Part shown: one piece after another, positions 55,236 through 64,000 of the stretch
How positions within the stretch are numbered: the first letter of the stretch is position 1
Layout of the letters: the number at the start of each line of letters is the position of its first letter
Source of the DNA: Pseudofabraea citricarpa
Taxonomy: Eukaryota > Ascomycota > Leotiomycetes > Helotiales > Dermateaceae
Length of the DNA: 64,000 nt
Assembly: GCA_029641185.1 (NCBI GenBank)
Contig: JAPWGK010000001.1
Span: 3,608,501-3,672,500 of the forward strand
Reading direction: 5' to 3'
Made by a program: the position numbers and the translations under genes
Notes under the pieces: generated by a model
The model's input: the letters and a program-made list of their open reading frames with translations, nothing else
Database searches by the model: none
What the model was told of the DNA's origin: nothing

Positions 55236-56839
55236 TCAAGCAAGTGTTACAGTAATATCATCAAAAAAGATATCTGTAGCTTGCCAAGACCGAGGGACAG
55301 TAACAGAAATGTAGAATCTCTGCTTAGCATAGTATGTAGCAGCAGGTGCTACAAAACTGCCTTTGACCTGAGTCCATTGTGTCTTTGTGCCCGTAACACC
55401 CTTTCCAGTTGTTTGACCAGGACCAAAATCTATATAAACACCAGAGTTGGCTACGCTCATTTTGTACCAAGCAGAATAGTTGTATGTCAGGCCTGAACAA
55501 TAGACAACGGGTTGCTGGAAGGAGATATAATTGGTTGTGCCGAATGCCGGCGCATGGACTCGGAAGCTATGCGTTCCTGAACGGGCTGCCGTGATGCTAG
55601 ATGTTACCGGCTGGAAAGTGACCGTGCCGAACGATGTCCAAGCCGTCCATGGAGCTGCAGCATAATAATTACCGACTTCGAATCCAGTATTTGAGATAGG
55701 AGATGTGGCGGAACATGTTGATACGGGAGCAATGGCACTGCTAGCACTGGTGATAGGAGTTTGCACTGCAGATGTGCTCTAAATAGTTGTCAGTAAGTGG
55801 AAGAAGTATGCAGCGTGTTAAGCGATTTTAATTTTATACGTACTGAAGGAATAGATGAGGAAGTAGACTTGGCGGTTGAAACACTAATGGCCGAAGAAGA
55901 TACTGCTAATGATGTGATTTGTAAGGTTATTGCTGAGCTTGAAGGGCTTGTGGAAAAGACATCAGTGCTGGAAGATGATGAAGACAAGGTAATCGCTTGT
56001 TCTGTTGAAGTGGAAAATAAGAGAGTGGAACTGAAATCGGTTGAGCTTGAGCTGATTGACGAGGAATTAACAGAGAACGTGCTGGTCAGCAGAAGGGTAG
56101 TCGAAGCAGAAGTCTCATTCTTCAAAACATAAATGTTCAGTCTGTTTCCAGCGCCACAAGTTTGAGTAACGTCCCCTGGGCAAGCGAAACTGCAGTCCGA
56201 TGCACCCGTTGGTACACTTCCAGCACCAAGTGAGTTTCCACACCAACATTCAGTCCCATACTCAAGTCCAAAGTATCTGTAACCACTGCAAATAGCCTCG
56301 CACTTCTGAGGAGTCATCAGGGAATCGGTCGATGATGCCTCTTGCAAAGCCCGTCCGCTCGTGGCTTCAGTATAACATCCATCTGAAATATAAGTAGAGA
56401 AAGCTGTGGTCGATGGTGCAGCACTCGTGGAGGTTGTAGTGGCATTGGAAGTGGTATTTTTTGAGTAAACACTAAGTCTGTTACTTGCACCACACATCTG
56501 CGAAGTGTGACCAGGGCAAGAAAAAATGCAATCCGTTTCTGGTGCCAACACACTGCCTTCGCTCAAGCCAGTGGATGAGCAATAGCATTCACGCCCATAT
56601 TCCACTCCGAAGTACGAGTATGCAGAGCAAGCTGCTGCGCATTTATCCAAAGTCATGTAATCGTCGAAGTAGGAGCTGCCAACGAGTGCTCGCTGGTTGG
56701 TCGCTTCCGTGAAACATCCTTTGTAAGCGAAGCCAGCAATGGGAGGATTGACTTGTCGACACTTGAGAGGCGTGGCATTAACAGTTGCCAAAAGCACTAA
56801 TGCTAGAGCTGCCATCCGAGAGTATGCTGCTTGTGCCAT
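55236..56839 (-). CDS. Secreted double-WSC-domain protein with C-terminal carbohydrate-binding-like domain
   Basis: Two exons, 56839-55844 and 55778-55236, with a 65-nt phase-0 intron (GTACGT...TTTAG); 512 aa. The frame is open upstream of 56839 but only from a TTG. The ATG at 56839 begins a signal peptide (MAQAAYSRMAALALVLLATV). Two WSC domains follow (about residues 38-125 and 148-235), each with the eight-Cys pattern and blocks such as YKGCFTEATNQRAL, CAAACSAYSYFGVEYGRECYC and CPGHTSQMCGASNRLSVY. WSC domains bind fungal or plant cell-wall glucans. A Ser/Thr-rich, presumably O-glycosylated spacer leads to a jelly-roll-like C-terminal domain (ISNTGFEVG, WTSFGTVTF, ATDIFFDDITVTLA) like the CBM4/9-type carbohydrate-binding modules. 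No membrane anchor is seen, so it is a secreted or wall-bound lectin-like protein. Confidence 0.88.
55779..55843 (-). other. Intron of the WSC-domain gene
   Basis: GTACGT donor and ATTTAG acceptor; phase 0, 65 nt. It joins the Ser-rich spacer to STSAVQTPIT. Confidence 0.85.
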
Positions 56840-57614
56840 GGCTTCAGAACAGTCCGGAACTTGAATATTAAAAATTAGAGAGGGAAAAAGTAAGCAGGAT
56901 TGATCCTCGCGGGGGTAAATGAGTGTGAGGTTTGGTGACAGACGTGCCAATACTGGAGACTGGTGTTCAGAGGGTGTCAATAACTTCTACTCGATGATGA
57001 AGAGCCATAAGATATAAAGCTTTGCATAAAGGAACAGAGTTCCGCAAAAACCTCGGTCGAAGGGGCACGTTCTAAGTGCGGTACCTCATTATGCACGTCA
57101 AATATTGATTCTAACTCAGGGTTCCCACCAGCAAGCATTATTAGCTTATCGTATCCTTGGTTATCACTTCGCGAGATTATTTCCACGTTGTAGAAGTCCT
57201 TGGCAAGTCCGTTCTCTGTTGCTGGTACCACGTGGAGAGTCGCGATGCGAAGCGATCCGTGAAGTCAGAACGTCAAATGATACCCTACAATCTCCACCTG
57301 GAATAAGCGAGCAACCTAATTCCTTCGAACTAAGCTAATGCGGCGACTGTCATAACCTCCAATAACTATTTGGAAACTCGGGTACCAAACGCCCGAGTTG
57401 AGGCAGGGTGCTTACGCTACCAAGGCTGTGGCAAGCGTCGGCGGTGTTTTTAGAGACTTCTAACTTCCATAACCAAATAACCGAGAGCCGGTTCCACTAC
57501 TTCCGTATAAGAACTCGATCCTGATGTTTCAATTTTGGCTAAGATTAAAAAAGTATTGTAAAATCGTACCATTAACTATCTGCATTAGCTGGTACGATGG
57601 GAAAAGCAGTATTG
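56840..57614. other. Intergenic region with a coding-like fragment
   Basis: On the minus strand about 56977-57265 reads as a compact amphipathic protein segment (for example ENGLAKDFYNVEIISRSDNQ and DVHNEVPHLERAPSTEVFAEL) but lacks an ATG and known motifs. It could be an exon of an unpredicted gene or a relic. Nothing else is seen. Confidence 0.3.
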
Positions 57615-58523
57615 CTAACGGTCGGTTAACAGAGTATCCACTAGTACCAGATATTCATGACCATCCGGTAATACCCCAAGCGGCCAAAAAATCTCTTTTT
57701 CTTTGAGGGTCTTCAACGCTTCAAGTGGTTCTTTATGATCGACCCAAAACTCTGTGTTAGCACAAGAGACAGCTACGTCATTTGCCTCGTCTCCAAACAA
57801 TGTTCCTCGGGGTTGTCCGGTCTTGACATATCGAATGGGGCAAGAGCTCATCACAGTGCGAGCCTGGTTCCTTGTCGTATCCAGATTGACATCATTGATT
57901 CCGTTTCCAAATATCCGGAGGACTGCTGCTATGGCAAATGGGTGCGAGGAAAGGATACCGACCCTATGTATCTCTGATTTAGAACATATAGCCCCAAGGA
58001 GTTTCTTGGCTATCCCTTGGTTTCTGTGTTTGCTGCTCACGCAAAGTTGAGTAATCCACATCATCGGAATTTCGTTCGAGACCCATCGTGTTGCAAAGAC
58101 ACTACCCACCAAGTCGTTGCCAACTTTCATCCTCACGTGAATGTTGTCCGCTTTGGATGGCAGAAGTTCTTGTTTGAGTTTCGTTGGGGACATCTTAATG
58201 CGAACGCCTAATAACACTCGAAGTTAGGGCTTGTAAACGAATCTATGTGTTGACCAGGACCTGGTATACATGTATACAGCATAATGAAGAATAGTATCAG
58301 GTTTGACTTCAGATACTCATTTCCATCCGTTTGTATTACCATAGCTGTATTCGGAAGAGACCAGTATATAAATGTGCTCACCTTCTTTTGCGAATGAGCC
58401 CATGTTTTCCGTGGCCAAGGGACCCCACACCCCATAGTTGCGACTGAAAAGCTTTGCAGCACATACTATCATCTCTTCTGTGACGAAGTCTCCTTCGAAT
58501 CGCTCAATTACAGATGAAGACAT
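57615..58523 (-). CDS. GNAT-family N-acetyltransferase
   Basis: Two exons, 58523-58382 and 58207-57615, with a 174-nt intron (GTGAGC...TTATTAG); 244 aa. The N-terminal exon (VTEEMIVCAAKLFSRNYGVWG) and the join into VRIKMSPTKLKQELLPSKADNIHVRM match a fungal GNAT subgroup. The acetyl-CoA site is clear: ITQLCVSSKHRNQGIAKKLLGAI, with the R-x-x-G-x-A pyrophosphate loop (RNQGIA) after the beta-4 strand. A later FWVDHKEPLEALKTL segment closes the fold. These enzymes transfer acetyl groups to amines; the substrate is unknown. No targeting signal is visible. The intron is longer than others here but has standard ends. Confidence 0.83.
58208..58381 (-). other. Intron of the GNAT gene
   Basis: GTGAGC donor and GTTATTAG acceptor; phase 1, 174 nt. 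It rejoins the N-terminal exon to the acetyltransferase core. Confidence 0.75.
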
Positions 58524-59075
58524 GGTTGCGGTACTCCGTATGAGACAGCTTTACCCCATACGAAACGCAATGAGAGTGAAATTGTGTAAAAGGGAAGTAG
58601 AATTAAGGTGTGGTTTCGCTTAAAGTTGATGGTGGCGGGAACTATGAGTTCGGGCAAACATAAGGTCTCATGCCAAGAAAGACCAGGGCTTATATTAAGG
58701 ATCTTAGTGGCTTGGATCAATGAGATTACTTTTGCTGTACATTTGAACTTATGTGATATCTATTAACAGTCTAGCCACGAGATGACATGTTAGATGGCTA
58801 CGTCGCTAGGTTGAGCTTGGCCCTCGTGACAAAATTAAAAATACGGAATTTCGACTAGAAATGCTGGATCTGGGAGATTCTACAGCTGACCACCTATCCT
58901 CCTCCATGTTTCTTGCTTGCTGTATGATTTCAGCTGTGGTTCTTGCGGGCGTCGAATTGCTTGAATGGAGGAAGTCAAGTCGTAATGGTGAGCTCGGCAG
59001 AGACAAAGGCGTGATTGGGGAGCTTGGAAGAAAGGTTGAGGACGAGGTCGATGAAGACAGGGTTGAGTACGAGGA
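58524..59075. other. Intergenic region, possible extension of next gene
   Basis: A Ser/Pro-rich minus-strand frame down to 58806 could be an extra 3' exon of the gene at 59076, but no good splice pair in phase was found. A plus-strand frame at 58861-59079 overlaps it and is not accepted. Confidence 0.3.
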
Positions 59076-59885
59076 TTAAAGTGATTTTAGTGAGTAAGGC
59101 GATACCATAGACGTGGAAAAACTTGATGAGCTGTGGAAAGGCTGATCGTTGCGGGGGTATTGCTGGATGAATGGCGTTGAAAAATAGTGTAGACCCCAGT
59201 TTGGTTCGCTTCCCATGGCATCCAACGGTATTCGTGGTATTATCTTAACTTGTCTTTCTGGTCCATCATCGCAGACTGATTTCGCAGTACCATAGGTGTA
59301 AGCTTCTGGTGGCTGCTCGGCAAACCTCGTGGCAGTCGAGAGCGCAGGAGAAGATGGGCGATAGAGATTCTGGTGGCTCTCTAGTCTTTTAAGTACTAAT
59401 GCATGAATATGTAAACGATGTGAAAGATCTGCCATCGCTTTTATAGTGGCCTTGACCGCTTGTTCTGATTTCCTCCACAAAATTGAGAAATCCATTTCTT
59501 TTGATCGCCAAGGTTCTAAAGCTAGGTTGAGCAAGACATCGATGATTTCAAAATGCAAACGAGACTTAATTTGGCTAAGGATGGCTTTACTAATTTCTGT
59601 GGAAAATTGTCAGCTGAATAACAACGTTGGGGCTTCTTTTCTTCGTATCTTGGGCACTTTACCATCTCCCTCATCAAAAACTTCTCCACACTGTCGCGAG
59701 AACTCACAACGCTTACTCTCGACAGCAACTCCGGCTTCATCCAGTGAATCTTGAAGTTCTCTTTCGGCAGTTTTTCGGCCTTTCTTCTTCTGGCGCCATT
59801 CTCTGAAAGATTTGGCTCCCTCTCTGAATTCCTTTGCTATAGCAACGGCACCGGCGACGGTGGAAATATTTGATGTAAAATCCAT
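59076..59885 (-). CDS. Small helical protein of unknown function
   Basis: Two exons, 59885-59663 and 59596-59076, with a 66-nt intron (GTAAAG...GCTGAC...CCACAG); 247 aa from MDFTSNISTVAGAVAIAKEF. The N-terminal 70 residues are a short hydrophobic helix followed by a basic, coiled-coil-like segment (REGAKSFREWRQKKKGRKTAERELQDSL). The second exon continues with helices (IDVLLNLALEPWRSKEMDFSI, QAVKATIKAMADLSHRLHIHA) and ends in a Ser-rich, probably disordered tail. The layout resembles short fungal proteins starting with a HeLo-like or membrane-associated helix, but no family is recognised. It is divergent from the large ankyrin gene with a 568-bp spacer. An upstream frame (60091-59930) could add an exon, but its phase does not fit. 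Confidence 0.6.
59597..59662 (-). other. Intron of the small helical protein gene
   Basis: GTAAAG donor, GCTGAC branch site, CCACAG acceptor; phase 1, 66 nt. A GTTGTT donor nearby was considered but is weaker. Confidence 0.7.
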
Positions 59886-60453
59886 ACTATACCTTTGACA
59901 TTGGAGAAAATAGTGCAAATACAAGTAAGTCCTATACTCACAAACAACCCATAATTTGTTTTCGCTGGTGCTCCCATGATTTGCAGAGTTGGGCGGCTAA
60001 GCCCCCACACCGAAGAGTCGGGGCTGAATCCAGGCGCGTATCCAGCCTTGTTCATGAAACATTCGATTCCTTTGGCTGCAGTGACGAGCAAAAATCTGTT
60101 TTAGACTCAGCTACTAGCGCATTGATTGGCATAGAGAATCTTTGCCTTGCATGTTTTGGTAAAACTCTGCATATCACAAAACACGAAAGTTCTTGAAGTA
60201 TGTAGCTGGGATTGATCTGTACTCCTTATTGATAGAATTGCCGCCGTGATATCTAGATTAAGTAATGATACGCGTTATGATTGATAAACAGTCTTGTTTC
60301 TATCAAGAATAGAATATGATGCGTTGTCAAGCTTGAATGTACTTTGCGTTGCTATTTCATAATAGCCTTACCACTGTGCTTTTGGTGATGATCTTCCGTC
60401 CCCCAAGCTAGATTAGCATCTCAATCTTGAGTCAAATCATACTAGAAACGACA
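59886..60453. promoter_or_regulatory. Divergent upstream region, small helical protein / ankyrin gene
   Basis: 568 bp between divergent starts. Possible upstream coding exons on either side could not be confirmed. No defined element is seen. Confidence 0.3.
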
Positions 60454-63400
60454 ATGTATTCATCTACTGAGAATCGAAGCTATGAGATCGCCCAATTTGC
60501 ATCGAAGATGGGACTCAGTACAGATCTACGAGAGCCCCAACGACACATCCCCGGCTCGGCTACCAGTTTTTATACCCCTTCACACGAGCAAAACGCGCAA
60601 AATATGCTAGCAGATGCAAAAGCTGCCAAACTCGAAGCACTATCATGGTTCAGAAGAAAATTTATCTCGAAAAAGAAACAAATGACTTTTAGCAATGAGG
60701 AAATATCGGCACAGCTCCTAAACGCAACCGTCGGTCAAAGTCCAGGCCTAGTTGAGGTTTTACGAAATCTACTCCTTCAGTCTGGAGGGGATATTAATCA
60801 TGCCAATCGGGAGAGCAAACCCTTCTGGAAGAGAATCTGGACATCCAATGAAACCAATGAGCGGAGCAATCTTCTTGCCATTGCGGTCACCAACAGCAAT
60901 CTCGACTTGGTGCAGCTGCTGGTTTCTAATTCCGATCAAGCCAGCCTTGATGAGGCACTTGCAATCACACTTCAAAGTAACACTGAGAACCTTCTCATTC
61001 TAGAAGTGCTCCTTGCCAATGGCGCTGACGCAAAGTATCATGATGAAGCATTCCAAGCCGCTGTCTTGTCTCACAATACACTCAAGATAGAATTGCTCAT
61101 CAATGCATGCTCGCCCATATCAAAAGAGTCTGTAAGCGAAGGTCTTTTACCTGCTGTCAGACTTGGCTTCTTGGACTCGCTTTTTCTGCTTGTTCTAGGT
61201 GGCGCACATGGTGGCGGACCTGACGGCAATGGGCATGCACTAAAAGAAGCAGTGCGTGCTGGTAGACTAGACTTTGTCACTGCTATCACTTTGTGCGATC
61301 CACTTCCAAGTGCTCGTATTCTTGACGAAGCTGTCGGAATGATAAGTTCCATGAACGAGGACCATGCGTTACTGCAGAAAAGTTTAGTGAAACACCTTCT
61401 TATTCATGGCGCTCGCGGAACCTATTCGGACTCCTTTTTGATTAGCATTACCACTCGCTGCATGTCTGAACGCTCTAAATCTACCTTTAATACACTGAAA
61501 AGTATCATGGAACTGCTAGTGAATCACGAAAGCTCGATCAACTACGAGGCGGCCTCAGCGTTAAAGTTGTGTGTTGCCAAAACTCGAATAGATTTGATCG
61601 ATATATTACTACATGCCAAGGTCCTTGATAAAGATCTTGCATCGGAAGCTTTTGCTATGATTGATCCCAAGGCTACACCGGAACAGAGGTTAAAGATTGC
61701 GTCGGATCTTCTAGCGAGAGGAGCACATGGGACCCCGCTCCATGAAGCATTGATACACGCTGTTGCGATGAACCATATCGAAGCAATAGAATTGTTGCTT
61801 TCGAGAAAATTCCCTGGCATTGCTTCTGTGGACTATTGCGATGCACAGGGGTTGAAAGATGCTGCCTCTCGAGAAGAGTTGGAAATAGTCGATATCCTCT
61901 TGGCCGCCAACCCCTCTAAGGCCTCTTTGAAAAGCGCATTTCCACATATTAAGACAAATAACAAGGAAACACGACTTTATTTAACTCAAGCATTCCTAGA
62001 CAAAGGCTTGGAAGGATCCAAAATACATGGCGCTCTTGGTGCGGCTATCTCCGATTATTCATCAACAAGGGATGACAGACTTGTTCGTCTACTAGTTCAA
62101 AAAGGGGTCTCGGTTGACTCACATATCGACTCCGCCGTAGCTCGAGAAGATGAACTCTTATTAGCCATGCTCTTGAATGGGAACCCATCGAAACATGCCA
62201 CCTCAAGCTCCCTTGCGACAGCTCTCAAAGTCCAGGAGTTGACAGTGAGGTTGCATATGATTCAACTTCTTCTTGGTGCCGGGGCAAACGTCAATCATGA
62301 GGATGAGATGGCCATACTTGCAGCAACTCAAGCTGGTGATCTCATGTCTCTAGAGACATTGTTACACTGTCTTCCGCAGCCGAAGTCTTTGGAGGCTGCG
62401 TTTGGTGTTGCTTCGGCAATGGAAGACGCACAAATGAGATACATACTCTGTGAGAAGCTTCTCAATTCTGGGGCTCAAGGAGAAGTAGTCAACAAAGCTC
62501 TTATAGCTGGTATTTTACAAGAACAGCAAAGTACAGTTTTTCTCAAATTGCTCTCTCCGTATGCATCTGTGGACTTCGACAATGGCCGTGCGTTATGCCT
62601 CGCCATCGATAATATGCTTCATGAGCATTTGTTAATTTTACTCACCATGAAACCGAGCATACCAACATTCGATAAAGCTCTTACCGCAGTTATGACATTG
62701 GATGATGAACATATACAGTTCAAATTTCTGAAGTCAATCCTGGAAGCCGGTCCAGAAATTGGTTTACTTAGCAAGGCCTTGGTAATTTCAATTGAAAACC
62801 ACAAGCGGCACGCCTCTTATCTGTTGCTGCGGCACGGAGCTTCTGTGGACTTTAACGAGGGTGCTCCTTTGGTAGCTGCCGTGTCGGCTAGAAATGCTAG
62901 CCTTCTTAAACTTTTTGTGGATGGTCTATCTCAAAAGCCATCATCTGCAAGCTTGGCAGCTGGATTAAATGCTGCTATTATGACGGAGAGCGACTCCGCC
63001 AAGCAGAAGATACTCCAAATACTATTGTCTGCTCGGGTACCCTCTGAATCATTGAATTCAGCTTTATTCAAACTAACAAGAGACGAACAGCCAGATTATC
63101 CTACTATCGATACACTTTTAAAATATGGAGCCTCGGTCCATTACAAAAATAACATGAGCTTGCTTCAAGCCGCCAAAAGCTCCAAATTAGAATTGCTTCG
63201 AGCATTGCTACGGTATGTCAAGGATAGCTCTGCTGTATCAGTTGTCTTTACGGATAGACTCAAAGATGAGTCATTCTGGAAGGATCCAGCTGGAGTGGAT
63301 ATAATGTCAATGATCCTTCGTAAGGGTGTGAGCCAAGATCTGATTAACCAAGCTCTGGTAGATGCCATAACTCGATATCAATCCCAGCCGGGAGCGAGGA

Positions 63401-64000
63401 AGTTTGTGATCCTCTTGTTGGAGAATAGGGCAGATATAAATTCTGAAAATTGCATGGCTTTGAAAGCAGCCGTTAACACAGGAGATGTTGAGCTGCTGCA
63501 AGTTTTCTTGGACCGGGACTGCAGTCAATTATCCTTGTCGCTTACATTCCCATATATTCTCCAGTCTGGGCTACAGGTCTCAGTCGCGGCAACTCTGGTC
63601 AGCAAGTTTGCACTTCATAAAAACCAGAGGTTCGGTGATGCTTTTGTTCACCCGGAATTTCCAGAATCTCCAATCATTCTGAGTATGTGGAATTACCCAC
63701 AAAGCGTAGATGTCCTTGCCTCCGTCCTTGACGCTGGGTTCCCCGTAGACCAGATAGGACAGGGGAAAATTGGAACGACCCCTCTATTCTGGGCTATGTA
63801 CTGCCCAAATAAAGCCATTGACAACTCTATTATTGAACATTTAATTCAACGTGGAGGTAAGCATTAATTATTATCATTTTGAAAGGTAACTAATTGATTA
63901 AAACTAGCTAATCTCCATGGCTATCCTGAATCTTTGATGCATGTCGCAATACGCGAGCAGCGTTTGCATCTAATTCATATTTTGCTCCAAGCCAAAATAG
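60454..64000 (+). CDS. Very large ankyrin-repeat protein, 3' end beyond the window
   Basis: The first exon runs 60454-63856; a 51-nt intron (63857-63907, GTAAGC...AACTAG) leads into an exon still coding at the window end (ANLHGYPESLMHVAIREQRL). More than 1,160 residues are visible. A conserved-looking N-terminal segment (AKAAKLEALSWFRRKFISKKKQ, then ISAQLLNATVGQSPGLVEVL) precedes a long array of ankyrin-like units from about residue 100 onward, e.g. NLLAIAVTNSNLDLVQLLVSN, ENLLILEVLLANGADAKYHDEAFQAAVL, HMIQLLLGAGANVNHEDEMAIL and KFVILLLENRADINSENCMALKAAV. The array alternates canonical and degenerate units with a period near 65-70 residues. Similar fungal giants may be NLR-like or scaffolding proteins; no NTPase domain is visible in this part. 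Earlier exons upstream of the ATG cannot be excluded. Confidence 0.82.
63857..63907 (+). other. Intron of the large ankyrin gene
   Basis: GTAAGC donor, ACTAAT branch region, AACTAG acceptor; phase 1. It restores the ankyrin reading QRGGANLHGYPES. Confidence 0.88.

Noticed and set aside
58861..59079. 72-codon plus-strand frame
   Set aside because: Overlaps a better Ser/Pro-rich minus-strand frame and has no motif.
59837..60091. Upstream exon of the small helical protein
   Set aside because: The GTGAGT donor is in phase 0, but no acceptor before the ATG at 59885 gives the required phase.

Overview
The window is nuclear DNA from a filamentous ascomycete (Pezizomycotina). The evidence is short introns (mostly about 48-76 nt, GTRAGT-like donors, CTRAY branch sites), typical fungal families (HET domain, fungal rhodopsin-type membrane protein, WSC domains, Sec72, copper amine oxidase with a peroxisomal tail) and an AT-rich island with the signature of repeat-induced point mutation (RIP). 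Two genes of a family with an LPPEIR-like motif make a leotiomycete plausible, but I cannot confirm the class from sequence alone.

Layout. 0.7-11.6 kb: an unrecognised two-part gene, a conserved multi-pass membrane protein, a NIPA-type magnesium transporter divergent from a WDR70-like WD40 gene, and a small unknown protein. 10.6-16 kb: two related genes with an LPPEIR/ALRG-type domain, one with an N-terminal beta-helix-like repeat and one with RNA-polymerase-CTD-like motifs, flanking an orphan gene with an in-frame 39-bp duplication. 18-26 kb: two membrane proteins of unknown function and an ankyrin-HET gene (fungal non-self-recognition type). 26.8-33.6 kb: a SUKH/SMI1-KNR4 protein with a classical nuclear localisation signal, a secreted M28 metallopeptidase and a secreted glycoside-hydrolase-like protein. 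36-39.4 kb: a rhodopsin-domain membrane protein and a C11orf54-type zinc ester hydrolase. 39.9-51.4 kb: a copper amine oxidase gene split by a 6,775-bp transposon, and a divergent APC-family amine/amino-acid permease. 51.8-64 kb: Sec72, an NAD(P)-binding epimerase-like protein, a WSC-domain surface protein, a GNAT acetyltransferase, a small unknown protein and the 5' part of a very large ankyrin-repeat gene running off the end.

The strongest observation is the split amine oxidase. The halves at 39.9-41.3 and 48.1-48.9 kb are separated by an element with 23-bp terminal inverted repeats (one C/T difference) and a perfect 8-bp target-site duplication, as in hAT-type DNA transposons. Its interior is reduced to AT-rich DNA almost without CpA/TpG and without open frames, and the change stops at the element borders. 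Taking out the element plus one duplication copy joins the halves in frame at about 692 codons, the usual size of the family. The only other visible lesion is one TAG codon 112 bp outside the element. The inverted repeat also supplies an ATG in frame with the catalytic half. Splice sites given below are read by eye; most restore conserved reading frames, and doubtful ones are flagged.
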